A DNA stretch of 64,000 bases from Deltaproteobacteria bacterium (GTDB lineage Bacteria > Myxococcota > JADLHZ01). The stretch covers positions 176,381 to 240,380 of the forward strand of contig JADLHZ010000084.1 in NCBI GenBank assembly GCA_020848545.1. The letters are read 5' to 3'. Shown here in pieces: positions 46,801-57,707 of this stretch. Numbering within the stretch: the stretch's first letter is position 1; each line of letters starts with the position of its first letter. The notes beneath the pieces are model-generated. The model was not told the DNA's origin and searched no databases. It saw only the letters and a list, made by a program, of their open reading frames with translations. The translations under genes were made by a program, and so were the position numbers.

Positions 46801-46957
46801 CATCGCCGAGGCCGATCTCGCCGCACGCGTGCGCTACTACCGGCCGCAGATGGACGCGTACCGCCGCGCGGCGGTCACCGTGTTTCGCGCGCACATCGAA
46901 GACGTTCGCTGCGAGCTCGTGTTCTTGGCGCTCGGCCGTATCGTCGCGCTCGACTGA
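43865..46957 (+). CDS. addA: AddA-like UvrD-family helicase-nuclease
   Basis: Motor and nuclease subunit of the AddAB enzyme. 1030 residues. Walker A ASAGAGKT (11-18), motif II LLDELQDTSLAQW (about 355-367), motif III/IV GDVKQAIYGWRGG (about 387-399), motif V VMTIHQSKGLEFDVAVV (about 678-694), motif VI NLYVALTRPRYAL (about 757-769). The C-terminal RecB-type nuclease keeps IIDFKTDR (about 980). The start is GTG 43865, overlapping the addB stop, so expression is coupled. The following gene is convergent, with its stop codon directly adjacent. Together with recA and recX this gives a full recombination initiation set. Confidence 0.93.
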   Translation: MSGYDHVQIRASAGAGKTFQLTTRYLGLLARGQPVEHLLASTFSRKAAGEIIERVLLRLADAALEEAKAKELGQHIGLDGFQQAAARTLLTETTRRLHRMSIGTLDAFFMALVQSFGFELGFAPGWKILDEAMLDVVRKTAVRQALEAGSERELLDRLSAIYRGESRQSVFAKIDEVVKTLLPEYLESGHAAWQWQPHVDPPKRALEDVVRDLAALRVDAKMQGPLEGDLKCLAKKDWKTLLSKGVFKAFLANPGAPTYQRKPLPPELGALFAEARDHVRSDLAAQLTAETRAYAALLESVTERIRALKQRLRGYGFDDVARILAARLMAGLDDSTMAELFFRLDQRVQHMLLDELQDTSLAQWHVLQALAREITSYADGTRSFFCVGDVKQAIYGWRGGVSEIFDAITTELTGVRRQELSESRRSSPVIIDVVNRAFSALETNAALTDFPEATKKWLDGFSTHATAKKDLPGYARVVLSPAAADPAEQEVQTLQFVAEEVARLHKEHPARSIGVLVRRNKAVQRLIFELQKRDVVASEEGGNPLTDSPAVMLVLSLLRLADHPSDTVARFHVARSPLGEAIAYTDERDDRRAADLALQVREQIVEHGLSRTVRRYAQTLAARVDARNAGRLAQLGELAERYETQISDDVQSALRPASFVAFAQLMKMEELQPSRVRVMTIHQSKGLEFDVAVVADIEEPLRGRTPLVAFDRPSPVEPPARAFRYVGSEQRALFPELEAMSLQAKNLNVRERLSNLYVALTRPRYALHVFLQPPKEQKTMAGVLRHALAANVPLVPGQTLFEAGDARWFEKDRAPATPEPAPAPKRTPIRLQKPRRLVRRSPSSLEGGTRIDVGEHLRLDRRPSLARGSLVHKWLESIEWLDDGEPSDAAFLAAVPADSKGVDLTAELVALRQALHMAPIRAALSRARFEQDGAALRVYRELPFAVREGDVLVSGSFDRVIVARGDKTAVTIIDFKTDRIAEADLAARVRYYRPQMDAYRRAAVTVFRAHIEDVRCELVFLALGRIVALD

Positions 46958-47410
46958 TCAACGGGCCAACGGGCAAGTGAGCACAGCGCCGCCGACGCGA
47001 AAGGTCGCGCCGGTCGGATAGACGTCGAGGAGCACGGCGCCGCCCGGCAAGCGATTGCGACCCGATCGCGGCGAGTACACCTCGGTCTCCTTCGTGCGCG
47101 GATCGCGGACCATGATGAACGCACGATCCCTGCGCGAGCTCGGCACGACCGCGACCATGTCTTCGACGAAGGTGCACGGCGAGTCCGCTTCGTCTTCGGC
47201 GAGCGCGTCGCGGGTGGCGAGGATCTGCGCCGCGGCATCTTCGGCGGCCAACGCGGCGAGCGCCGCCGGCAGCGTGGCGCCGTCGTCCGGTCGCATCGGT
47301 GGTCCCGGGATCGGCGGCACCGTCGCCGGGACGAGAGCGTTCACCGCTTTGGCGGAGAGGAACGCAGCAGAAAAGAGCAAGGCGAGCTTCACCAACGTTC
47401 GTCGCTTCAT
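46958..47410 (-). CDS. Exported hypothetical protein
   Basis: A 150-residue protein with an N-terminal signal or anchor (MKRRTLVKLALLFSAAFLSAKAVNALVPA). A Pro/Ala-rich stretch and a small beta domain follow (about 85-150), with phrases VAVVPSSRRDRAFIMVRD, TKETEVYSPRSGRNRLPGGA and DVYPTGATFRVGGAVLTCP. The last looks like the C-terminal beta domain of pilus-assembly PilP or GspC-type HR domains, but I cannot support that further. Two cysteines (SPCTF, LTCPL) may form a disulfide. Its stop codon touches that of convergent addA. The gap to the carbonic anhydrase gene upstream is 140 bp. Confidence 0.72.
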   Translation of the reverse strand: MKRRTLVKLALLFSAAFLSAKAVNALVPATVPPIPGPPMRPDDGATLPAALAALAAEDAAAQILATRDALAEDEADSPCTFVEDMVAVVPSSRRDRAFIMVRDPRTKETEVYSPRSGRNRLPGGAVLLDVYPTGATFRVGGAVLTCPLAR

Positions 47411-47550
47411 CGCCGGCGACTGAGAGCAAGGCGCGCACCAACGCGGGCGGGCGTGTTTTCGCAGCGATGTCGCAGGCCAGCGCCGCCGCGGCCGCTGTCA
47501 CAATGGCACAGCTGTCCGCCGTCCGGCGCCGCCTTTGCCGAAATGTCAGC

Positions 47551-48171
47551 TCAGCCGCCGCCGATCGGATCGACGAACGCGTCCTTCTCGGCGTCGAACA
47601 CGCGGACGCGGCCGTGGGCGAGGTCGTACACCCAGCCGTGGATCGCGAGCTTGCCGGCGTCGAGCGCTTCGCTGACGGCGTCGAAGGTGATCAGGTTCGC
47701 GAGCGCGTCGAGCACGTTCTCTTCGACCGCTGCGCGCCAGAGCGCTTCGCCTTGGTGGCCGTGCTTGCGCGCTTGCTCTACCGCCGGCAGCACGCCTTGC
47801 AACCACTCGGTGAGCTCGGTGTCGCGCTCGAGCCCCTTCAACCTGTCGACCGCCGCCTTCACGCCGCCGCAGCCGTAGTGCCCGCAGACGACGATGTCCG
47901 GCACCTTCAAGTGGCGCACGGCGTACTCGATCGCCGCCCCCACACTCGCGTCGGTGTGCGCCTTCTGCGGCACGAAGTTGGCGATGTTACGCAAGACGAA
48001 GATCTCGCCGAAGCCCGAGCTCGTCAGCAGCTCCGGCACCACGCGCGAGTCCGAACACCCGATGTACAGCGCCCACGGTTTTTGCCCTTCGGCAGCGAGC
48101 TGGCGGATGAGCTTCTTGTTGAAGTAGCGTTCGCGAAACAGCGCATGGCCGTGGATCAGCTTCTCACTCAT
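47551..48171 (-). CDS. Beta-carbonic anhydrase
   Basis: Interconverts CO2 and bicarbonate. 206 residues, typical for bacterial beta-class enzymes. Zinc ligands Cys39 (IGCSDSR), His98 and Cys101 (CGHYGCGG), and the Asp41/Arg43 dyad are all present; NIANFVP is the conserved substrate-pocket motif. No signal peptide, so it is cytosolic. The ATG overlaps the stop codon of the upstream bestrophin gene (ATGA), which points to coupled translation and a joint role in bicarbonate handling. Confidence 0.96.
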   Translation of the reverse strand: MSEKLIHGHALFRERYFNKKLIRQLAAEGQKPWALYIGCSDSRVVPELLTSSGFGEIFVLRNIANFVPQKAHTDASVGAAIEYAVRHLKVPDIVVCGHYGCGGVKAAVDRLKGLERDTELTEWLQGVLPAVEQARKHGHQGEALWRAAVEENVLDALANLITFDAVSEALDAGKLAIHGWVYDLAHGRVRVFDAEKDAFVDPIGGG

Positions 48172-49043
48172 CGGGCGGGCTCCTCGGCAGGCATTTGCGA
48201 TCGCACGTGCTTCTCGATGCTCGCGCAGATCTGTTCGAGCGGTAAATCATTGTCATCGGTGCCGAAGGGATCTTCGATCTCGACGCCGATCTCTTCGATG
48301 CCGAAGAGCACGGTGGCGACGAGGAAGGCGATCGGGATCGCGCCCCAGCCGAAGCGCGCGAGCAGCGCGAAGGGCAGCGTTGCGCAGTAGAGCACGAGCG
48401 CGCGGCGCAAGTGCACGACGTAGGCAAACGGCAGCGGCGTCTTGTGGATGCGCTCGCAGGCGCCAATGTTGTCGACGTGGTTGGCGATGCGCGTGTCGAT
48501 CTCCATCTGCACGATGTCGCTGAGCATGCCTGTCCGCTTCGCGCGCTCGAAGATGGCAGATAGCTCGCGCATCAGCCACGACGGCGGATGGTTCGCCTGC
48601 AGACAGAGTCGGACGTCGTCTTCGCCAAGCTCCTTCTCGATCGGGCCGATGCCGCGCGTGCCGCGAAGGTCGTTCATCGCGGCGTACGGGAACGCGGCGA
48701 GCAGCTGCAGCGCGCGCTTGCGCATCGCGGCGTCGCTGCCGAGGTGGACGGTCACGAGGCGCGCGAGGTTCCGCGAGGTGTTGACGATGCCGCCCCAGAG
48801 CTTTCGGCCTTCCCAGAAGCGATCGTACGAAGCGTTCGTGCGGAAGACGAGCAAGAGGCTGAGCGCGGGGCCGAGCAGGGCATGGACCTCTGCGGAGATC
48901 GCGAGCGGGCGCCAGAAGTGATCAGCGATCGCGATCGCGGCCGCGGCGATGAGCACGAGGCCGGCGCGCCGGCTGATCGCCAGGACCATCGTGCCCTTCC
49001 ATTGGAAGAGCTCGCGCCAACGATGTGGATCGTAGTCGATCAC
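48168..49043 (-). CDS. Bestrophin-family channel protein
   Basis: Bestrophins are pentameric ion channels; eukaryotic ones pass chloride and bicarbonate, bacterial ones have been found to pass cations or anions. 291 residues. Membrane helices are seen at about 22-45 (AISRRAGLVLIAAAAIAIAD, shortened) and 215-255, and the family signature LLLVFRTNASYDRFWEGRKLWGG (core FRTNASYDRFWEGRKLWGG) lies at about 64-86. The C-terminal half has EDPFGTDDNDLP, the acidic Ca-clasp-like region (DDNDL), as in other bestrophins. The GTG at 49043 overlaps the stop of the upstream Lnb-like gene (GTGA), with GGAG upstream. It is translated together with the carbonic anhydrase. Confidence 0.9.
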   Translation of the reverse strand: MIDYDPHRWRELFQWKGTMVLAISRRAGLVLIAAAAIAIADHFWRPLAISAEVHALLGPALSLLLVFRTNASYDRFWEGRKLWGGIVNTSRNLARLVTVHLGSDAAMRKRALQLLAAFPYAAMNDLRGTRGIGPIEKELGEDDVRLCLQANHPPSWLMRELSAIFERAKRTGMLSDIVQMEIDTRIANHVDNIGACERIHKTPLPFAYVVHLRRALVLYCATLPFALLARFGWGAIPIAFLVATVLFGIEEIGVEIEDPFGTDDNDLPLEQICASIEKHVRSQMPAEEPAR

Positions 49044-50281
49044 GCTCCGCTCCTTTGCCGCGCCGAAAGCGCGAAGAACAGGCCGAGGGTGATACCGATC
49101 CAATACGGGAGAAAGAAGCAGATCCACTCGCCGTTCACTTGATCGGCCATGGGCAGCACCTTCGCGCAGAGGCCGATGACCGACAGCGCCACGCTGCCGA
49201 TCGCGATCTTCAACGCGCGATCCATCTTCGCATGCGAGCGCCTGCGCACGCCGCGCATGAGCCCGAGCAGCACGACGGCGAACGGCGCGCACTGCATGAT
49301 GTTCTCGTTGTGGTGCGCGACGCGGTGATCGGTCGCGACCCAGAACATCATGAAGATGCAGCCGAGCAGGCCGAAGATGCCGCCGAGCCCGAGCCCGAGG
49401 CCGAGCCCGAAGCGGCCGGCTCTGCGATCGTGAAAGCGGCCCGACGCAGCCCATACGGCGGCGGCGATTACGCCGGTGAGGAAGAACCACACGTGCCACT
49501 TCGGCGCGGCGGCCGGCGGCGGTGCTCTGCCTGGCGCGAGCGCGAGCGCCCGTTGCGACTTGACGAGCGGCACGTCGCCCTCGGGACGATGCAAGACGAC
49601 GCGCTGCACGCCCTCGTACACTTTGATCGGCAGGAACTGCTCCTCCCAAAGCGTGATCGGCTTGTCGATGAAGTCGCCCATGACGATGTCGAGCGCGAGG
49701 TACTCCGGCAGATCGTCCTGGGTCAGGCGGCGCGTGTGGGAACGAAAGGTCTCACCGACAGGCGCCGTCGCGGTCGCACGCAACGCGCCGCCGATCACCC
49801 GATCGATCGCGTCGCGCACCCGCGTCGAGCAGTTGTCCATATAATAGTCGTAGCGATAGACGCGGTTCTCCGGCAGCGCGTTGAGCTCGAGCGCGCGCTG
49901 CAGCTCGAGCTTCTCTTCGTTCGTGAGCGCGAGCTCCTGCGCGTCGACCGTGCGGTTCTCCTGGCGATACAGAGAGATCGTCAGCCCGAGTGGATCGACC
50001 GAAAGCCAATAGGGGAGCAGGCCCTTCAGGAATTTTGGGATCAGGAGCGGCGAGTCGAAGTAAAAGGTGCCGAAGTTGTAGACCTTGTCGGTCTGCGCTT
50101 GCTTGTCGCGGATCCAGATGGCGTTGTGCCCGAACTTGAAGAACGGGTGATCGCCCGGCCCAAAGGTGAGCATCGACACCGTGAGCTGCGAGCCCGGGAC
50201 CGGCGCTGATGCAGGTGCCGGCGCCGGGACGTCGGCCGCGACGAGCAGCGCCGCGAAGAGCACGTTCATCGCGAGGGTCAT
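49040..50281 (-). CDS. DUF4105/Lnb-like membrane protein
   Basis: A 413-residue protein with a signal peptide, a periplasmic DUF4105 domain and about five C-terminal transmembrane helices. The domain is known from Lnb, a lipoprotein N-acyltransferase described in Bdellovibrio. Candidate catalytic residues are His52 (FKFGHNAIWI) and Cys151 (YYMDNCSTRVRDAID), the pattern of a papain/NlpC-like fold. Helices lie at about 265-283, 296-322, 333-348, 361-379 and 388-405. The start at ATG 50281 is preferred to GTG 50299; neither has a clear ribosome binding site. If it is an Lnb it would complete lipoprotein maturation after LspA. The gene is the first of the coupled bestrophin / carbonic anhydrase operon, which is odd for Lnb. 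Confidence 0.8.
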   Translation of the reverse strand: MTLAMNVLFAALLVAADVPAPAPASAPVPGSQLTVSMLTFGPGDHPFFKFGHNAIWIRDKQAQTDKVYNFGTFYFDSPLLIPKFLKGLLPYWLSVDPLGLTISLYRQENRTVDAQELALTNEEKLELQRALELNALPENRVYRYDYYMDNCSTRVRDAIDRVIGGALRATATAPVGETFRSHTRRLTQDDLPEYLALDIVMGDFIDKPITLWEEQFLPIKVYEGVQRVVLHRPEGDVPLVKSQRALALAPGRAPPPAAAPKWHVWFFLTGVIAAAVWAASGRFHDRRAGRFGLGLGLGLGGIFGLLGCIFMMFWVATDHRVAHHNENIMQCAPFAVVLLGLMRGVRRRSHAKMDRALKIAIGSVALSVIGLCAKVLPMADQVNGEWICFFLPYWIGITLGLFFALSARQRSGA

Positions 50282-50361
50282 CGCGCGCCGTGCTAGCACG
50301 CTTGCACGTTCGGTTGCGAGCGTGCGGAAGCGAGGTTAAGCAGTCGTCCGAGGTGACAGTG

Positions 50362-50610
50362 ATGCCGACGCTCGCTGAAGACGAATGGTTCCGCCTGGGT
50401 CCGAAGCCGTATGGCGAGACCGAGGACAAAGAGAAAGACGAAGACGAAGACGCGGATGAAGACGAGGACGAGGACGACGACGAAGACTCGGATGAGGACG
50501 ACGTCGAAGACGATGACTCGGACGAAGATGATGACGACGATGATGATGATGATGACGACGACGATGAGGAAGAAGAGGACGAGAAGGGCAACGGCAGTCC
50601 GTACTCGTAA
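50362..50610 (+). CDS. Small Asp/Glu-rich protein
   Basis: An 82-residue open frame with GAGGTGA 6 to 9 nt before ATG 50362. The first 24 residues are ordinary (MPTLAEDEWFRLGPKPYGET); the following 55 are almost only Asp and Glu with a few Ser/Val/Lys, ending KGNGSPYS. Such acidic tails can bind cations or basic proteins, and in Myxococcota small proteins of this build are annotated as hypothetical. The GAYGA codon run could also be a simple repeat by chance, so the call is moderate. It is divergent from the Lnb-like gene and 96 bp before glyQ. Confidence 0.5.
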   Translation: MPTLAEDEWFRLGPKPYGETEDKEKDEDEDADEDEDEDDDEDSDEDDVEDDDSDEDDDDDDDDDDDDDEEEEDEKGNGSPYS

Positions 50611-50620
50611 GCTCCATTTT

Positions 50621-50654
50621 TCGGCCACGGCCACGGCCACGGTCACGGCCACGA
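50621..50654. repeat. GGCCAC hexamer repeat
   Basis: About five tandem hexamers CGGCCA/CGGTCA directly after the acidic small protein gene and 50 bp before glyQ. Similar in style to the GTCGCC hexamers after the FHA and kinase genes: in all three cases a hexameric GC-rich repeat follows a stop codon within a few dozen bases. Confidence 0.6.
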
Positions 50655-50706
50655 TTTAAGAGCGTTTGCGTCGTAGCGCCGTGCGCTGCTAAGCCCGGCG
50701 GTCTCT

Positions 50707-51660
50707 ATGAGCCTGACATTTCAAGAGGTCATCCTCACGCTCCAAGACTATTGGACGAAGCGCGGCTGCATCCTCGGCCAACCGATCGATCTCGAGTGCG
50801 GCGCTGGCACCTTCAATCGCCACACCTACCTGCGCGTGCTCGGCCCCGAGCCGTGGAACGTCGCGTACGTCGAGCCCTCGCGCCGTCCCACCGACGGGCG
50901 CTACGGCGAGAACCCGAATCGCCTGCACACGCACCATCAGTTTCAAGTGGTCCTGAAGCCGTCGCCGAAGGACATCCAAAACATCTACCTCGACTCGTTG
51001 CGCGCGCTCGGCTTGAAGCCCGACGATCATGACATCCGCTTCGTCGAAGACGACTGGGAGTCGCCGACGCTCGGCGCCTGGGGGCTCGGTTGGGAAGTGT
51101 GGTCGGACGGCATGGAGATCACGCAGTTCACCTACTTTCAGCAAGCCGGTGGCATCGAGCTGAAGCCGGTGAGCGTCGAGCTGACCTACGGCCTCGAGCG
51201 CTTGAGCATGTACCTTCAGAACGTCGAGAACGTTTACGATCTCGTCTACTGCAAGGGCCCGGACGGCAAGGTCGTGCGCTACGGCGACGTCTTTCACCAA
51301 GACGAGGTCGAGTACTCGCGCTACAACTTCGAGCTCGCCGACACGAAGATGCTGTTTGCGCTCTTCGACCAGTACGAAGCGGAGTGTAAGCGCTTGCTCG
51401 TCGTCAGCGAAGGCGGCCCGCTGCCAGCGCCGACGGCGGCATACGACTACTGCTTGAAGTGCTCGCACGCGTTCAACTTGCTCGACGCGCGCCGGGCGAT
51501 CAGCGTGACCGAACGCCAAGGCTACATCTTGCGCGTGCGTGAGCTCGCGCGCATCTGCGCCGAAGGTTACCTCGCCGTGCGCGAGCGCCTGGGCTTTCCG
51601 CTGCTGAAGAAGCCTGAGGACTACCAGCCCTGGAATCAGGTCAAACAGGTGACCCGATGA
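50707..51660 (+). CDS. glyQ: Glycyl-tRNA synthetase alpha subunit
   Basis: Catalytic alpha chain of the alpha2beta2 bacterial GlyRS. 317 residues, close to the usual 300. It starts [21 protein letters not shown], contains the class II motifs [18 protein letters not shown] (about 58-75), [10 protein letters not shown] and [10 protein letters not shown] (about 161-170), and the glycine-pocket stretch [13 protein letters not shown]. The end overlaps the glyS start (ATGA). The gene order glyQ-glyS-ppdK occurs in many proteobacteria. Confidence 0.98.
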   Translation: MSLTFQEVILTLQDYWTKRGCILGQPIDLECGAGTFNRHTYLRVLGPEPWNVAYVEPSRRPTDGRYGENPNRLHTHHQFQVVLKPSPKDIQNIYLDSLRALGLKPDDHDIRFVEDDWESPTLGAWGLGWEVWSDGMEITQFTYFQQAGGIELKPVSVELTYGLERLSMYLQNVENVYDLVYCKGPDGKVVRYGDVFHQDEVEYSRYNFELADTKMLFALFDQYEAECKRLLVVSEGGPLPAPTAAYDYCLKCSHAFNLLDARRAISVTERQGYILRVRELARICAEGYLAVRERLGFPLLKKPEDYQPWNQVKQVTR

Positions 51661-53831
51661 ACGAGCTCCTGTTCGAGATCGGCTGCGAAGAGATCCCCGC
51701 GCGCGTGGTGCCGGACGTCCTCGCGCACATGAAGGAACGCGCCGTGAAATTACCGGAGTCGTACGGGCTCGACGTGTCGAGCGTCGAAGTCTACGGCACG
51801 CCGCGGCGCCTCGCGTTGAGCGTACAAGGCCTGAGCGAAGCGACGAAGCGCGTGAAGAAGGAGCTCTCCGGTCCGCCGACGCGCATCGCGTTCGACAAAG
51901 ACGGAAAGCCCACGAAGGCGGCCGAGGCGTTCGCGAAGACCGCGGGCCTGCCGGTCGAGAAGCTGACGAAGAAAGAGACGCCGAAGGGCGAGTACCTCGT
52001 CGCTGAAGTGGAAGAAGGCGGCGAGTCGGCCGCGGTCGTACTCGAGCGTTTCCTCACCGAGCTTTTGACGACGCTGCCGCTGCCGAAGTCGATGCGTTGG
52101 GGCGCCGAAGAGGTGAAGTTCTCGCGGCCGGTGCAGTGGCTGCTCGCCGTGCTGACGACCGACAAGGGAACGACGACCTTGCCGGTGAAGTTCGGCTTGC
52201 TAGCCGCCGGCGCGATCTCGCGCGGGCATCGCTTCATGGCGCCGGATCCGTTCAACGCCGCGCGGCGCCAGGACTACTTGGAGAAGCTGCGCGAGCGCTT
52301 CGTCATCGCCGATCCGGCGGAGCGCAAAAAACGCGTGCTCGACGAAGCGCGCAAGGCGGCAAAAGAAGCGGGCGGCGTGCTCTTCTACGATCCCCAGGGC
52401 GCGTTCCCGCCGGATCCGCTCGCGCAGCAGACGTACTTCGACGGCTTGGTCGACGAAGTGACCTTCCTCTGCGAGACGCCGTTCGGCGTGTTCGGCACCT
52501 TCGCCGAGAGCGCGCTCGACCTGCCGCGCGAAGTCGTGCTCGCGGCGATGCGCAACCACCAGCGCTACTTCGGCGTGTCGGACGAGAGGGGCACCTTGAA
52601 GCCTGCCTTCGTGACGATCGCCGCGAGCCGCGTGAAAGATCCGGCGCTCGTGCGGCGCGGCAACGAACGCGTCTTGAAAGCGCGGCTCAGCGACGCGACG
52701 TACTTCTTCGTCGAAGATCAGAAGCGCGCGCTGCACGGCCGCACCGCCGATCTGAAGACCGTCACGTACCACAAGAAGATCGGCAGCTCTTACGAGAAGG
52801 TCGAGCGGGTGTTGAAACTGTCGTTCGTGATCGCCGAAGCGCTCGGCGAAGGCATGGCGCCGAAGCCTGTGCTCGAAGACTTCCTCGGCAAGACGCCCGA
52901 GCGCCATGACTTCTGGCTGCGCCTCGGCCGTGCGGTGGCGTTGTCCAAAGCGGATCTCACGACGCTGATGGTCGGGGAGTTTCCGGAGCTGCAGGGCATC
53001 GTCGGCGCGCACTATGCGAAGGGTGAAGATCCGGAGGTGATCACCGCGGTGCGCGATCACTACCGGCCTCGCGCTGCCGACGATCTGCCGGCGCAGGAGA
53101 AGGTCGCCGCGATCGTCGCCATCGCCGACAAGCTCGACACCATCGTCGGCATCGTCGCCATCGGCCAGATGCCGAGCGGCTCGTCGGATCCCTTCGCGTT
53201 GCGGCGATCGGCCATCGGCGTGCTGCGAACGCTGCTCCAGCACGAGTGGCGCCTCGATTGGACCGCGCTCGTGCAAAAAGCGCTCGACGGTTTTTCGATC
53301 AAGAAGGCCGACGACGCCGTGGCAAAAGCGAACGCGTTCTTGGCCGATCGCTTCCTCAACTATCTCTTGCCGGAGAAGCCCGGGCCAGAGGCCGACGCGG
53401 TGCGTGCCGTCGTCGCCGCGGGCGTGCAGCGGCCGGTCGAAGCGAAGTGGCGGGTGACCGCGGTGCAAGCGTTCGCGAAGACGCCGGCGTTCACCGACGT
53501 CGCCGCCACCTTGAAGCGCGTGATCAACATCTTGAAGGAAGACGTGACCGGCGACGTCGACACGGCGCTCTTCGCCGCGCCGGCCGAGAAGGATCTGCAC
53601 AGCGCCACCTTCGCGCTCGCCGATCTCAAGCGGTCGACGCTGAAGAAGCCGTCGCAAGCGGCGTACGAGCAGGTGCTCTCGGCGGTGGCCGATCTGCGGC
53701 CGAAGGTCGACGCGTTCTTCGAAGCGGTGATGGTGATGGACAAAGACGCCGCCGTCAAAGCGAACCGCTTGCGCCTCCTGCGCAACGTGGCGGCGCTCGT
53801 GCGTGACGTCGCCGATTTCAGCAAGCTGTAG
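51657..53831 (+). CDS. glyS: Glycyl-tRNA synthetase beta subunit
   Basis: The beta chain binds tRNA-Gly and is needed for activity. 724 residues, slightly more than in E. coli (689). The N-terminus [15 protein letters not shown] and the middle motif [15 protein letters not shown] are typical. An HD-like region ([19 protein letters not shown], about 480-500) and a C-terminal DALR-like anticodon-binding part (about 600-724) follow. The start codon overlaps the glyQ stop, so production of the two chains is coupled. ppdK follows 24 bp later. Confidence 0.98.
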   Translation: MNELLFEIGCEEIPARVVPDVLAHMKERAVKLPESYGLDVSSVEVYGTPRRLALSVQGLSEATKRVKKELSGPPTRIAFDKDGKPTKAAEAFAKTAGLPVEKLTKKETPKGEYLVAEVEEGGESAAVVLERFLTELLTTLPLPKSMRWGAEEVKFSRPVQWLLAVLTTDKGTTTLPVKFGLLAAGAISRGHRFMAPDPFNAARRQDYLEKLRERFVIADPAERKKRVLDEARKAAKEAGGVLFYDPQGAFPPDPLAQQTYFDGLVDEVTFLCETPFGVFGTFAESALDLPREVVLAAMRNHQRYFGVSDERGTLKPAFVTIAASRVKDPALVRRGNERVLKARLSDATYFFVEDQKRALHGRTADLKTVTYHKKIGSSYEKVERVLKLSFVIAEALGEGMAPKPVLEDFLGKTPERHDFWLRLGRAVALSKADLTTLMVGEFPELQGIVGAHYAKGEDPEVITAVRDHYRPRAADDLPAQEKVAAIVAIADKLDTIVGIVAIGQMPSGSSDPFALRRSAIGVLRTLLQHEWRLDWTALVQKALDGFSIKKADDAVAKANAFLADRFLNYLLPEKPGPEADAVRAVVAAGVQRPVEAKWRVTAVQAFAKTPAFTDVAATLKRVINILKEDVTGDVDTALFAAPAEKDLHSATFALADLKRSTLKKPSQAAYEQVLSAVADLRPKVDAFFEAVMVMDKDAAVKANRLRLLRNVAALVRDVADFSKL

Positions 53832-53855
53832 TTACCTTACGATCGAGGGTCCCAG

Positions 53856-56474
<2,619 letters not shown>

Positions 56475-56516
56475 CCGAGAGCGGAAAAGAGCGCCCGGAT
56501 CAGTTATCCTCGAACC

Positions 56517-57707
56517 ATGGTCGTTCTGCTCCCGCTCCTCTTCACGTCGGCCACCCTCGTCCAATACCTCGACTCTCGCACCGAGATCTCCGCCGAAGAG
56601 CGCGCCCAATGGGACAAGGCGCTCCGCCTGACCTTTGGCGGCTCGGCCCTGCGCCACGACGACGACGACGCGATCAGCGCCGCGCGCAGCGTGATCGCCT
56701 ACGGCATGTTCCACCAGCTCGACCCGATGAAAGTGATGCGCGCCGCGTACGAAGCGAAGAACGATTCGCTAGCGTTCGTGCCACCGCCGATGGCCGTGAA
56801 GTACCAGCAGCTCGCGCTCTTGGGCCGTCGACCGACCGAGTCCGCGCGTTTCCTCGCGTTTAACTTCCCGCGCTACTTCGACGAAGAGCTCGCACCCGAG
56901 ATGGTCGCGTATTGGCAAAAGCTGCTCGACACCGGCAAAGCGAGCGCCGCCGACATTCCGCGCATCGAACGCCAGCTCAAGGAAACGCGCACGAAGATGA
57001 AGCCGGGGCTCCGAGAGATCAGCAAGCGCGCCGCCGAGATCGAGCGCGACGTGAAGAAGGGACGCACGCCAGCGGCGCAAGCGAAGGAATCGCTCGAGCT
57101 CGCGCGCCAAGACCTCGTGCTCGCGCTCGGACCCAAAGAAGGCGCCGCGCCGTTCAATGAGCTCTTCGAGCGGCTGTCGAAAGATCTGAACCTCCCGGCC
57201 GTGCTCGCGCCAGAGCCGCCTCCGCCCCCGCCAGCACCCGTGACCTCGCCGAGCGTGAAGACGAATCCGAAGAAGAACGAGCCCAAGCAAGAGCCGAAGA
57301 AGAACGAGCCAAAGAGCGAAACTGAGACGACGCCTGCCGGCTGGGAGCTGCTCCCGACGGCGATCCAACGCTGGATCGGCACGCCGTACCTCTTGGGCGG
57401 CGTCGATCAAAAGGGCATCGACTGCTCGGGCTTCTCGCGCGAAGTCTATCGCGAGAGCAAACAGTTCGAGTTGCCGCGTACGTCCGTGCTGCAGGCGCTC
57501 GAAGGCGCGGTCGTCGACACCTCCGAGCTACGCGCAGGTGACCTCGTCTTCTTCGACACGCTCGAGCGCGGCCGCATCACCCACGTCGGCGTCTACAAAG
57601 GCGGCGGCGTCATCGCACACGCGACGTCGAGCCGCGGCGTGACCTACGAAAAACTGAGCTCGAAGTGGTTGCAGCACGCCTACCGCGGCGCCCGCCGTTT
57701 GTTCTGA
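56517..57707 (+). CDS. NlpC/P60 peptidoglycan hydrolase
   Basis: A 396-residue exported protein. The N-terminus is hydrophobic (MVVLLPLLFTSATLV) and acts as a signal peptide or anchor. Residues 20-225 are helical and uncharacterised, with a coiled-coil-like part (RIERQLKETRTKMKPGLREI). A Pro/Lys/Glu-rich linker (230-275) leads to the NlpC/P60 domain (about 280-396): catalytic Cys in GIDCSGFSREVY, RAGDLVFFDT, His in ITHVGVYKGGGVIAHATS. It should cut between D-Glu and diaminopimelate in the peptide stem. It lies 42 bp after ppdK. A 509-bp non-coding stretch follows. Confidence 0.9.
   Translation: MVVLLPLLFTSATLVQYLDSRTEISAEERAQWDKALRLTFGGSALRHDDDDAISAARSVIAYGMFHQLDPMKVMRAAYEAKNDSLAFVPPPMAVKYQQLALLGRRPTESARFLAFNFPRYFDEELAPEMVAYWQKLLDTGKASAADIPRIERQLKETRTKMKPGLREISKRAAEIERDVKKGRTPAAQAKESLELARQDLVLALGPKEGAAPFNELFERLSKDLNLPAVLAPEPPPPPPAPVTSPSVKTNPKKNEPKQEPKKNEPKSETETTPAGWELLPTAIQRWIGTPYLLGGVDQKGIDCSGFSREVYRESKQFELPRTSVLQALEGAVVDTSELRAGDLVFFDTLERGRITHVGVYKGGGVIAHATSSRGVTYEKLSSKWLQHAYRGARRLF

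Noticed and set aside
49752..50591. Poly-Ser open frame on the minus strand
   Set aside because: It is the mirror of the Asp/Glu codon run of the small acidic gene and of the Lnb-like gene; no start signal.
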